From contig NZ_BCWW01000003.1 in assembly GCF_001894785.1 (NCBI RefSeq), forward strand, positions 1 through 64,000: a DNA stretch of 64,000 nucleotides, given 5' to 3'. This DNA is from Rhodococcoides fascians NBRC 12155 = LMG 3623. GTDB taxonomy: Bacteria > Actinomycetota > Actinomycetes > Mycobacteriales > Mycobacteriaceae. The number at the start of each line of letters is the position of its first letter. The stretch's first letter is position 1. A program made the position numbers and the translations under genes. Below the pieces are notes generated by a model. It saw only the letters and a list, made by a program, of their open reading frames with translations, ran no database searches and was not told the DNA's origin. Below are positions 7,499-17,657 of this stretch, one piece after another.

Positions 7499-8509
7499 AT
7501 GAAAGCAGCTGTTGTCACCGAGTTCGGCGGGCCCCTAATAGTCAAGGACATCCCGATACCGCAGCCCGCGCCCGAACAGGTGCTGGTGAAGATGGAGACG
7601 TGCGGTGTGTGTCACACCGATATCCATGCTGCGCAGGGGGATTGGCCGGCCAAGCCGACCTTGCCCTTCGTCCCCGGGCACGAGGGCATCGGAGTGATCG
7701 AGGCGGTCGGGTCGCAGGTGTCGAAGGACAGAATCGGTGAGCGAGTCGCCATCGCGTGGCTCGGTTCGGCATGTGGCGAATGCGATCACTGTGTCTCGGG
7801 TTGGGAGACGCTGTGCGAGACGCAACAGAACAGCGGCTACTCGATCGACGGTGCGTACGCCGAATACGCTGTCGCCCATGCGAAGTATGTCGTCCATGTT
7901 CCCGACGGGATCTCCTCGTTCGACGCTGCCCCACTGACCTGTGCCGGCGTGACCACGTACAAGGCTGTCAAGGTCGGTGGCGTCACCCCGGCGCAGCGCG
8001 TGGCCATCTTCGGTGTCGGCGGGCTCGGTCATATGGCGGTGCAGTACGCCAAGATCGCCGGCGGCTTCGTCACCGCGGTCGATATCGAGGACGAAAAACT
8101 CGACCTCGCACGAGAACTCGGCGCAGACCACACCGTCAACTCGGTGACGACCGATCCGGTGGAGGCAATTCAGGCGCTCGGTGGAGCCGATGTCGCGATC
8201 GTCCTGGCCGTCATCCCGAGTGTGTTCGATCAGGCCTTCCGGTCGCTACGCCGCGGAGGACGTCTGGTGTGCGTGTCGATGCCGGCGCACGGCGTGTTCC
8301 CGATCCCGATCTTCGAGACGGTGGTCGGCGGAATCTCCGTACTCGGCTCGATCGTCGGCACCAGGACAGATCTGCGTGAAGTGTTCGCACTGCACGAGGC
8401 CGGACGAACGACGGTATCGGCGGTCTCGCGCAAACTCGACGAGGTCAACGACTGCTTCGACGACCTGATGGCCGGACGCGTCACCGCTCGTCAGGTCTTG
8501 GAGTTCTGA
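7499..8509 (+). CDS. adhP: Zinc-dependent alcohol dehydrogenase, AdhP type
   Basis: The 336-residue medium-chain dehydrogenase should interconvert primary alcohols and aldehydes with NAD(H). Catalytic zinc ligands are Cys38, His61 (in GHEG) and Cys148. The structural zinc site is complete (Cys92, Cys95, Cys98, Cys106). The Rossmann motif GVGGLG is present. A strong GGAGGAAG site precedes the ATG. Placement beside a DosR-like box and near a phosphoketolase suggests NADH disposal when oxygen is low. The substrate is not defined by sequence. Confidence 0.88.
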   Translation: MKAAVVTEFGGPLIVKDIPIPQPAPEQVLVKMETCGVCHTDIHAAQGDWPAKPTLPFVPGHEGIGVIEAVGSQVSKDRIGERVAIAWLGSACGECDHCVSGWETLCETQQNSGYSIDGAYAEYAVAHAKYVVHVPDGISSFDAAPLTCAGVTTYKAVKVGGVTPAQRVAIFGVGGLGHMAVQYAKIAGGFVTAVDIEDEKLDLARELGADHTVNSVTTDPVEAIQALGGADVAIVLAVIPSVFDQAFRSLRRGGRLVCVSMPAHGVFPIPIFETVVGGISVLGSIVGTRTDLREVFALHEAGRTTVSAVSRKLDEVNDCFDDLMAGRVTARQVLEF

Positions 8510-8561
8510 GGGGCTCTCCGATCTCGATGAGTGTTCCCCTTCGGCTCGATTCGCCGTAAGG

Positions 8562-8610
8562 TTCCTTGTGGGCAGACACGCGCTGGACCAGCGCGTGTGC
8601 TCACAAGGAA
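8562..8610. other. Long nested inverted repeat
   Basis: Outer arms TTCCTTGTG (8562-8570) and CACAAGGAA (8602-8610) enclose a 23-base perfect inverted repeat (8576-8598: ACACGCGCTGG, one central base, then its complement). Internal loops are 5 and 3 bases. It lies between adhP and an ANTAR gene, ending 10 bases before the ANTAR start. With no T-tract after it, it may be an mRNA leader structure or an operator rather than a simple terminator. Confidence 0.65.
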
Positions 8611-8620
8611 TCGAGCAGTG

Positions 8621-8896
8621 ATGAATGCAGCGATTCAGGTGCAGAATGCGCGCGCGCTGGACAATGCCGTACAGCTGACCGAGCAGCTCGAGAAGGCGTT
8701 GGGTAGTCGGGCTGCGATCGATCAGGCCATCGGCATACTGATCAGTAGAACCGGGTGCAGCGACGCGGAAGGGTACGACACACTGCGGTCCATCGGTCGG
8801 ACCGAGCAAAAGAGGACCGCTGTGGTCGCACAAGCGATGGTGGCGGAGTCGAGGAATGCTGCACGGCCGCGTCACCGGCACACCTGGATCGGGTGA
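8621..8896 (+). CDS. ANTAR-domain protein
   Basis: From the ATG at 8621 the protein has 91 residues: a short helical lead (VQLTEQLEKAL) and an ANTAR domain with AAIDQAIGILISRTGCS and the second helix DAEGYDTLRSI. The basic C-terminal tail RPRHRHTW may help bind nucleic acid. It should bind RNA and control transcription elongation. The start lies directly behind a very stable hairpin, suggesting that its own leader is structured and perhaps autoregulated. The frame is open upstream through the hairpin, but that would place the hairpin inside the coding region. Confidence 0.72.
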   Translation: MNAAIQVQNARALDNAVQLTEQLEKALGSRAAIDQAIGILISRTGCSDAEGYDTLRSIGRTEQKRTAVVAQAMVAESRNAARPRHRHTWIG

Positions 8897-9040
8897 GCGC
8901 AAGCGCGTAGCGTCGAGGTTGCGGGTGAATCCGAGGCTGGGAGTCCGACTCGGGCCTCACACTCGAACCGGACGGTGGAGTACCACCGTGGCAGGACCTG
9001 AAAGAACCGAACAGGCGGTCGGGCCGCCCGGGGATCCTCT

Positions 9041-9640
9041 ATGGAACTACACACTCGTCCGCTCGCCGATCTGGCGCGCTTGACCACGGCACTCGACTGC
9101 TCCACGGTCGACCTCGCACAGTCGGTCGACCGGCTGTTGTCGGACATCGATGCGGCCGTGCCGGCCGTCGTCTCGGTAACCCTCACCGTGATCGTCGACG
9201 GCGAATACTTCGAGGTGTCGGCGTCGACGGGAGGCAGCGCCGACCGCATGCCCGCGTCGTCGCTCAGAGTCACCCTCGCTGACCCGCACCGCACCGGTAC
9301 ACGGAAGTACCTGCTCATTCTGTCCGGCACCGCAGGCGCTCTCACGGACTTCGCCGCAGACGTGAGCCGGTCGATAGGGCTCGGCGTCGAGTCCGCAGTT
9401 CTGGACAGACACCTGCGCGGTGCCGACGGGTCGGGATCGACCGAGTCCGGTACCCATGCTCTCGCTTCGGTGAGCGAGGTGAATCAGGCGATCGGCGTGC
9501 TCATCGCGGGCGGGCGCAGCGCGGTGGAAGGCCGGGCCGAACTGCATCGGTTGGCCGCGCAATCAGGAACGCCGACAGCGGAAGTGGCGCGACGGACCCT
9601 GCGTGATGCCCGCGGATGGTTTCCTCCGCAGGCACCCTGA
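9041..9640 (+). CDS. GAF-like plus ANTAR antiterminator
   Basis: The 199-residue protein has an N-terminal sensor-like region of about 130 residues (VSVTLTVIVDGEYFEVSAS, then ADRMPASSLRVTL), resembling the GAF-like input of mycobacterial ANTAR proteins, and a C-terminal ANTAR domain (EVNQAIGVLIAGGRSAVEGRAEL). The sensor should control RNA binding. It is the third ANTAR protein in 6.5 kb and the only one with an obvious sensor. It converges on the flavodoxin gene with a 15-base gap. The ligand is unknown. Confidence 0.75.
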   Translation: MELHTRPLADLARLTTALDCSTVDLAQSVDRLLSDIDAAVPAVVSVTLTVIVDGEYFEVSASTGGSADRMPASSLRVTLADPHRTGTRKYLLILSGTAGALTDFAADVSRSIGLGVESAVLDRHLRGADGSGSTESGTHALASVSEVNQAIGVLIAGGRSAVEGRAELHRLAAQSGTPTAEVARRTLRDARGWFPPQAP

Positions 9641-9655
9641 TCGGCCTTGTAGCCG

Positions 9656-10168
9656 TCATCGGGGGCTCGAGGTCCGGGCGACCACGGCTGCGCAGATGGC
9701 ACCGGCCCACTCGTCGACCTCCGCCCGTGATCTGTCGTCCCCGTTGTCGGCATTGATCATCTTCACCACTGCGCGCTCGAATCTCGACAACATCGATCGG
9801 TCCAGCTTGCCGCCGAACACCTTGTGCTCGATCGCCCAGGACGCCTCGTTCCATTTCGATCTTGTCGCTGCGGGTGTATCACTCCCGATCGGCCCGCTGG
9901 AGAACAACCACACCGGCCTGGTCTCGAGCTCGGATTGTTCACGGGCAACCAGTGATCGGGCATCGCGGAGCCAACGCCCCATGTAGACGCCGCTTCCGAT
10001 GACGACGGCGTCGTACTCGGCGATGCTGTCCACATCGGCGGCATCACGGACATCGACCGTCGCCGGTACCGCGGAATTCGCCAGCCTCGCCGAAATCGAC
10101 GAACCCAGCCACTGCCCGAGTTCACGGGTGGAACCATGACGGCTTGCCGTCGCGATCAGGATGCGCAT
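9656..10168 (-). CDS. Flavodoxin-domain protein
   Basis: The 170-residue protein starts MRILIATASRHGSTRELGQW. The TASRHGST loop binds FMN phosphate, and DAVVIGSGVYMGRWL is the second flavin loop. It is a paralogue of the flavodoxin at 6316-6816. The start overlaps the end of the SHOCT gene by 13 bases, so the two form an operon. A DosR-like box lies upstream of that operon, which suggests a redox role under low oxygen. Confidence 0.82.
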   Translation of the reverse strand: MRILIATASRHGSTRELGQWLGSSISARLANSAVPATVDVRDAADVDSIAEYDAVVIGSGVYMGRWLRDARSLVAREQSELETRPVWLFSSGPIGSDTPAATRSKWNEASWAIEHKVFGGKLDRSMLSRFERAVVKMINADNGDDRSRAEVDEWAGAICAAVVARTSSPR

Positions 10169-10422
10169 GATGTCTTCTTCTTTCTCTTTCTGGGCTCGGC
10201 GTTTGGCCGGTAATGAAGTTGAGCTGCCAAGAGATTCACGGATGCGCGGTACTGAGCGAAGTCGATCTCGCCACGTGCGTACCGCGCGGCGAACAACTCC
10301 TCCAACGTGTCGGGCCCGGCCGCGGTGTGGGGCCTCGCCCACGCTGGAGTCCGAAAACCGGACCGCAGCAACCCGAAACACAATGCCGTGACCGCCAGAG
10401 CGAGGGTGAGGGAGAGTGTCAT
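10156..10422 (-). CDS. SHOCT-domain membrane protein
   Basis: The 88-residue protein has one N-terminal membrane helix (LTLALAVTALCFGLL) and a SHOCT-type pair of short helices (DTLEELFAARYARGEIDFAQY), ending in a Lys/Arg-rich tail. SHOCT domains are thought to mediate oligomerisation or assembly at membranes. The ATG at 10422 gives this layout; the longer frame upstream lacks it. It overlaps the flavodoxin gene downstream, and a near-perfect DosR-like box starts 73 bases before it. Confidence 0.72.
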   Translation of the reverse strand: MTLSLTLALAVTALCFGLLRSGFRTPAWARPHTAAGPDTLEELFAARYARGEIDFAQYRASVNLLAAQLHYRPNAEPRKRKKKTSCAS

Positions 10423-10494
10423 GCCGATCGATCCTGTCGGTTGCGCGTGAACATCACTGACGATGACTCTGCCGGGCCGGAGCATCGGACAACA

Positions 10495-10509
10495 GGGACT
10501 TATGACCCA
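10495..10509 (+). promoter_or_regulatory. Predicted DevR/DosR box
   Basis: GGGACTTATGACCCA matches 11 of 12 defined positions of the DosR consensus. It lies 73 bases upstream of the minus-strand SHOCT-flavodoxin operon. As the site is roughly palindromic, the match on the opposite strand is not an obstacle. Confidence 0.62.
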
Positions 10510-10693
10510 CACCGATCGCCGAAGGTGTTCGGCCGAGCGAGCATTTCTCGCCCGACGCACGGTCGGCTGCCCCGACGGTTCCCACCGAGAAGGGCCCGTC
10601 ATGACACGTGCAACACCGCTCGGCACAGAGCAAGGGGATTGCGGGTCGTCTCCTACTCACGACAGGGAGCCTGGACACGATGTTGCCACGAGG

Positions 10694-11344
10694 CTAGATC
10701 TGTTGCGCCGCAGCCGCATTTGCCGCGATGGTCCGCAACATCTTTCTGCTCATGACGAACCCGATGGGTTCGATGAAGTAGCGACCGAAGATGACGCGGC
10801 TCTTCAGTGACGTCGAATGCGAGTATCTTCCGCGTTCGATCAGTCGCGCCCTTCCCCCTGGCAGGGCGCGCAGATGAAACGACCACAGTGCCCGGTCGGC
10901 CGAGTCGGGGTCTGCGCCCAACAACACGAACGCCCTCCCGTCGTCGACCATGGTCACCGTCAGCGGTGGTGACTGCGGATGCAGGAGCACGGAGTCGCCG
11001 ACCGCGAGGGTCTGGAACCCAGGGTCGATTCCCGTCGCCGACGTGATGTTGCAGCCGACCATGTTCTCCAAGCCTCGATAGCTGTAGAAGCCCGCCCGCT
11101 GCTGACCGAGCTGAATCAGCCATGGCCACACATGATCCGGTGTCGTGTCGATCTCGATCGCATGGGTGTATCCCCAGGCCGGGTGCGGCACGCTCTCGTC
11201 ACCGGGCAGTGTTTCGTCGACCTCGGCCGGCGTCGCGCCCCACGTCGTGCGCCACTTGCGCAGGGGCACCGAGGCCAGGACATGGAACGCGATCAGGATT
11301 GCGCCACCGGCAGACTCGGCGATCTCCGCCCCGGACTCACGCAT
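10694..11344 (-). CDS. SRPBCC-fold protein
   Basis: The 216-residue protein resembles SRPBCC/polyketide-cyclase-like ligand-binding proteins: HAIEIDTTPDHVWPWLIQLG is the typical first strand and helix, followed by strands with DSVLLHPQSPPLTVTMV and WSFHLRALPGGRARLIERGRY. The N terminus has a short hydrophobic stretch that may associate with membrane. It overlaps the upstream ABC exporter gene by 8 bases, so the two are likely co-translated. A role in binding a lipid or small hydrophobic ligand handled by the exporter is inference. Confidence 0.72.
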   Translation of the reverse strand: MRESGAEIAESAGGAILIAFHVLASVPLRKWRTTWGATPAEVDETLPGDESVPHPAWGYTHAIEIDTTPDHVWPWLIQLGQQRAGFYSYRGLENMVGCNITSATGIDPGFQTLAVGDSVLLHPQSPPLTVTMVDDGRAFVLLGADPDSADRALWSFHLRALPGGRARLIERGRYSHSTSLKSRVIFGRYFIEPIGFVMSRKMLRTIAANAAAAQQI

Positions 11345-13136
11345 CGCGTCGGCGCAGGAGATAGGCCGCGAGTGCGAGCAGCAGGACGGTCCACAGCGCG
11401 GCGACTCCGAATCCCTGCCAAGGAGTGAGCAAGTCGCTGGGGGCTTGCCGAGGTGAGGCGATCAGGCTGCCGGCCTGCGAGGGTAGGTACGCCTGAATGT
11501 GTCGGCCGACAGTGCCGGGGATCAGCTGTGTCAGCGGGGCCAGTACGAGGACGAATCCGATGACGCCGGTGATGGCACCCGCGGTGTGACGAACGATGGC
11601 ACCGACGGCCACCGCCATGGCACCGAGCAACGCGAGGTACAAGCCGGCACCGATCACCGCTCGCAGCACACCCGGATCGGTCAGCGACACCGAGGCCCGC
11701 GAATCCATGATGGCCGAGCCGAGGAAGAATGTTGGAAAGGCCGTGATCTCACCGATCACGAGTACAACGGCCATGAACACGCCGGTCTTGGCTGCCAACA
11801 CAGGGATTCGTGCGGGAACCGCCAGCAGGCTGGCTCTGATCGTGCCGCTCGCGTACTCACTGGTGACCACCAGAACGCCGAGAACGCACACCGCCAGCTG
11901 CCCGAGCTGAAACCCCGCGCCGAGAATCTGACGTGCAGGGTCGGCAACGATCTGCGACTGCGAGACGGGATCGACCCTGTCCCAGTACGCAACTGTGAAC
12001 CAGGTGAACAGTCCGGTGAAGCCGAGGGTCACGACCACGAGCGCCACGAGAGACCAGACCGTCGATCTGAGTGATCTGAGCTTTGTCCACTCCGACGCCA
12101 GCAGTCCTGGAACATCCATGCGCAGACGCTCGCGCTCGAGGGGAGCCGGTGCGGTGATGCTCATGGTGTCGCCTGTCCGCGTGAGTGAGTGAGTGACGAG
12201 ATGTCGGTCGTGCTCGATGTCGTCGAGGTGGGTGAGGGTCATGAACGCTTCCTCCAGCGATGCCTGTTGCGGGGTCAGCTGATAGATCGCGATGTTCTGC
12301 TGCTGGGCGAGTTCCCCCACTCGATGCGCCGAGAGATCACTGACGGTGAGTCGATCGTCGTCGAGGGCAACGGCGGTACCCCCGGTTGCCTCGATGGCTG
12401 TTGCCAGCCGCGCAGAATCGGACGACGACACCAGCACCGAGGCCCGACTGCTGCGGGCAATCAGCTCGGCGGGAGTGCATTCGGCAATGAGCTTGCCGTG
12501 ATCGATGACGACGAGATGGTCTGCGGTCTGGGCCATCTCACCCATCAGATGGCTGGAGACGAAGACCGTTCGCCCTTCTCCCGCCAGGTTCTTCATGAGG
12601 TTGCGCATCCAGTAGATGCCGTCCGGATCCAACCCGTTGATCGGCTCGTCCAAGATCAGCACAGCGGGGTCGCCGAGCAGGGCCGCGGCGATTCCGAGTC
12701 GTTTTCTCATGCCGAGCGAGAACGACCCGGCACGTTCGCCACTGACGTCGCATAGACCGACCAGCTCCAGTACGTCGATGATGCGTGTGACCGGGATACG
12801 TTGAGTCTGAGCCAGATACAACAAGTGGTCGTATGCGGTCCGGCCCGGGTGGACGGCCTCGGAATCCAGCAAGGTGCCGACCGTGAGTAGTGGGCGGTGC
12901 AGCTGCGCGTACTCGACGCCCCCGATCAGTGCGGTGCCCGCGCTGGGGCGATCCAATCCGACGATCAATCGCATCGTGGTGGACTTACCCGATCCGTTGG
13001 GGCCGAGAAAGCCTGTGACGGTGCCGGGTTCGACGACGAACGACAGGTCTTCGATGACGAGCTTCCCGCCGTAGCTCTTGCTCAGTGCGCGTACTTCGAT
13101 GGCGTAGGCGGCGGTGTCCGGTCGGCTCATGGACAC
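11337..13136 (-). CDS. ABC-2 exporter, ATPase and permease in one chain
   Basis: The 599-residue chain carries an ABC ATPase (about 10-310) with Walker A GPNGSGKST, signature SFSLGMRKRLG and Walker B AVLILDEPINGLD, followed without a stop by an ABC-2 permease with about six helices (about 360-595). An internal ATG at 12164 (residue 325, MSITAPAPL) looks like a normal permease start, so the two halves appear to be usually separate genes joined here by read-through. It would export an unknown substrate as a homodimer. A DosR-like box lies 30 bases upstream and an SRPBCC gene overlaps downstream. Confidence 0.8.
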   Translation of the reverse strand: MSMSRPDTAAYAIEVRALSKSYGGKLVIEDLSFVVEPGTVTGFLGPNGSGKSTTMRLIVGLDRPSAGTALIGGVEYAQLHRPLLTVGTLLDSEAVHPGRTAYDHLLYLAQTQRIPVTRIIDVLELVGLCDVSGERAGSFSLGMRKRLGIAAALLGDPAVLILDEPINGLDPDGIYWMRNLMKNLAGEGRTVFVSSHLMGEMAQTADHLVVIDHGKLIAECTPAELIARSSRASVLVSSSDSARLATAIEATGGTAVALDDDRLTVSDLSAHRVGELAQQQNIAIYQLTPQQASLEEAFMTLTHLDDIEHDRHLVTHSLTRTGDTMSITAPAPLERERLRMDVPGLLASEWTKLRSLRSTVWSLVALVVVTLGFTGLFTWFTVAYWDRVDPVSQSQIVADPARQILGAGFQLGQLAVCVLGVLVVTSEYASGTIRASLLAVPARIPVLAAKTGVFMAVVLVIGEITAFPTFFLGSAIMDSRASVSLTDPGVLRAVIGAGLYLALLGAMAVAVGAIVRHTAGAITGVIGFVLVLAPLTQLIPGTVGRHIQAYLPSQAGSLIASPRQAPSDLLTPWQGFGVAALWTVLLLALAAYLLRRRDA

Positions 13137-13165
13137 AGCGTGCTCGGCTCGGCTCGGCCGTCGTA

Positions 13166-13180
13166 GGGCATTAGGACCCT
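13166..13180 (+). promoter_or_regulatory. Predicted DevR/DosR box
   Basis: GGGCATTAGGACCCT matches 10 of 12 defined positions. It lies 30 bases upstream of the minus-strand ABC exporter gene and just downstream of the universal stress gene. Confidence 0.5.
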
Positions 13181-13217
13181 CGTAGGTCGACGAACGGCAT
13201 TGTCCGGTCGGGGACAG

Positions 13218-14129
13218 TCACATGATGGGCCGGTGGGTGACAGCGGCGAGGCGACCGGGCGACGGCACGACGGTGACCGGGCAGTGCGCTCGCGTCAGCA
13301 CCGACCGGCTGGTCGAGCCGAGCATCATCTCCGCGTAGCCGCCGCGTCCGTGACTACCGATCACCACCAGCTGAGCACCTTGGGCGTGATCGAGAAGTGC
13401 CTGCACCGGTTTGTCCTTGACCACCACGGACCGCACCGACACCGTCGGATGGAGTCGAGTGTGCGGTTCGAGCAGCCGCGCCAAGTGATCTGCAGCCGCG
13501 CGTCGGTTGTCCGGCCACTCCATTCCTCGAATCGGGAAGCCGATCGACAGATCCGTGTCCGACCAGGAGTGCACCGCAGTCAGTGGTGCCGATCGAACAT
13601 CCGCCTCCTCGAACGCCGACGTCATTGCGGCAGCGCTCGCCTTGGTGCCGTCCACGCCCACGACCACCGGTTGGCTCGCGTGGTCGATACTGCCGTCGGT
13701 CCAGCCACGCACCACGGTGACCGGGCAGCGAGCATGAGTGGTGACGGCGAACCCGATCGAGCCGAGTGACCGCTGCTCGGTGCCACTGAGCCCCCGCGTG
13801 GCAATGACCACCATGCGAGCTGTCTCGGACAGTTCGAGCAATGTGGACACCGCAGAGGCTTCGGACGAGACGGTATCGACGGTGACTGTCGCCGTCCCAC
13901 GAGTCGCAGTCTCCCGGGCCTCGCTGAGAATTCGGTCGGTTTCCGATCTGGCCTGGTGCACCACGGTATCGGGAAGGACGCCCAACCCGGTCAAGACCTT
14001 GGGCAGCGACATCGCTGAGACGACAAGGAGATCGGACAGGTGCAATCGTGCGTCGAGAGCGGCCCAACGCACCGCGTCCAGAGCCGCCGCCGAACCGTCG
14101 ACCCCGACGATGGTCGGAAGTGGACCCAT
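13218..14129 (-). CDS. Universal stress protein, two domains
   Basis: The 303-residue protein has two UspA domains in tandem. Each begins with a nucleotide-binding strand (IVGVDGSAAALDAV and VVGVDGTKASAAAM) and ends in a glycine motif: GTEQRSLGSIGFAVTTHARCPV and GSHGRGGYAEMML, then STSRS. The second domain fits the ATP-binding pattern G-x2-G-x9-G-S/T. This is the layout of DosR-controlled mycobacterial stress proteins such as Rv2623. The ATG at 14129 follows a GAGGAAA site. A DosR-like box lies in the shared 195-base region with devR. Confidence 0.88.
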   Translation of the reverse strand: MGPLPTIVGVDGSAAALDAVRWAALDARLHLSDLLVVSAMSLPKVLTGLGVLPDTVVHQARSETDRILSEARETATRGTATVTVDTVSSEASAVSTLLELSETARMVVIATRGLSGTEQRSLGSIGFAVTTHARCPVTVVRGWTDGSIDHASQPVVVGVDGTKASAAAMTSAFEEADVRSAPLTAVHSWSDTDLSIGFPIRGMEWPDNRRAAADHLARLLEPHTRLHPTVSVRSVVVKDKPVQALLDHAQGAQLVVIGSHGRGGYAEMMLGSTSRSVLTRAHCPVTVVPSPGRLAAVTHRPIM

Positions 14130-14214
14130 CGATTTCCTCCTCGGTCGTGGTGTCGAACATCCATCAGACGCCGCGCACAGCCTCGGGCGCGGCAGGACAA
14201 CAACACCTGGACCG

Positions 14215-14229
14215 AGGACTTTGGTCCTC
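14215..14229 (+). promoter_or_regulatory. Predicted DevR/DosR box between usp and devR
   Basis: AGGACTTTGGTCCTC contains the palindrome AGGAC-TTTG-GTCCT. It matches 9 of 12 defined positions and lies 96 bases before devR and 86 before the divergent stress gene. This would allow autoregulation. Confidence 0.52.
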
Positions 14230-14324
14230 TGTTTCGGTGACGAAAGGTCGGACCACCGCCGCCCGTCCCCCGTAGGCTCAGAAATCGAGGCGTTCGACAT
14301 GGACGCAGGTAGAGGGGTGTCGAC

Positions 14325-16695
<2,371 letters not shown>

Positions 16696-16814
16696 CGGCT
16701 CCAGTCGTTGGTCACCTCTTTCGATGACCTCCGGCCGTTACCGCGAGTGGCGATGAGCTCGTAGCGTTTTCGGTGACGGTGCTGATCCTGCGTCGCACCA
16801 CCGAGAGGAACCCG

Positions 16815-17657
16815 ATGAACATCTCACACACCACCGGACCCGTTCTGGTCGGAATCGACGGATCGACGGCCGCGCTCGATGCAGTGCGCTTCGCAGTGCG
16901 TGAGGCGCGAGGCCGAGGAACATCACTGCGACTGGTACATGTGATCGAACCCCAGATTCAGCGTGAAACGGTATACGGAGCACCCGACGTGGACGGTGAC
17001 TATGCGCGAACCGTCTTGGACCAGGCCGCGATCATAGCGAGGGCGAGCGACCCGACCGTCATCGTGGAAGCTGTTGTTCTACAGGGTGTCCCGGAAACGG
17101 TGATGCTGTCCGAAGCAGCGTCTGCGTGCCTGATCGTATTGGGTGCCAAGACCGAGAATTCGATCGCTGCACGGGTTCTCGGATCCATGGTGCGCACGGT
17201 GGTCGAATGCTCACCGAACCCCGTGGCGATCGTGCACACCTTCGATTCCGAGCGCGACGGCGCGGTCGTCGCCGCTCTGGGAGACGCGAAGGTTTCGGCA
17301 TCGGACCTCGTTGTGGCGCAGGCATTCCACGAAGCGTCGATGCGCGGGGCCAGCGTGTTGGCCGTGCACACCCAGACTGTCTCGACCATTCTGGCCAGCG
17401 CCATCGGCGGTCCGGTCGACCATCTGCACCCCGAGTCGGCAATGGACGTCCGGTTGGAACCCTTCAGCGCCGATTATCCTTCGGTGCGGGTCGCGTCGGT
17501 CTACGCCGAGGCCGATGCGGGTTCGGAACTGATCGCGGTGTCCGACACTGCACAGCTGCTGGTGGTGGGGCACGAGCGCGATCGCGTGCCGGGAAGCACG
17601 TTGACGAAAGTCTTGCGGCACGCCGAATGCCCCGTCCTCGTTGTGCCGCACGCATGA
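16815..17657 (+). CDS. Universal stress protein, two domains
   Basis: The 280-residue protein has tandem Usp domains. The first starts VLVGIDGSTAALDAVRFA and has a degenerate loop GAKTENSIAARVLGSMV. The second is more degenerate (VVAALGDAKVSASDLV; GHERDRVPGST) and lacks the first-strand VGVDGS motif. ATP binding is therefore uncertain, especially in domain two. The ATG at 16815 is chosen because it begins the domain directly. It lies 119 bases after devS with no clear DosR box, so it may be read from devRS. It overlaps the next stress gene by 4 bases. Confidence 0.83.
   Translation: MNISHTTGPVLVGIDGSTAALDAVRFAVREARGRGTSLRLVHVIEPQIQRETVYGAPDVDGDYARTVLDQAAIIARASDPTVIVEAVVLQGVPETVMLSEAASACLIVLGAKTENSIAARVLGSMVRTVVECSPNPVAIVHTFDSERDGAVVAALGDAKVSASDLVVAQAFHEASMRGASVLAVHTQTVSTILASAIGGPVDHLHPESAMDVRLEPFSADYPSVRVASVYAEADAGSELIAVSDTAQLLVVGHERDRVPGSTLTKVLRHAECPVLVVPHA

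Noticed and set aside
12189..12755. Open frame on the plus strand opposite the ABC ATPase
   Set aside because: Antisense shadow, no motif; the minus strand has Walker A, signature and Walker B.
16711..16730. GGTCA/TGACC arms between devS and the next stress gene
   Set aside because: Five-base arms and no DosR-like core; not enough for an operator call.
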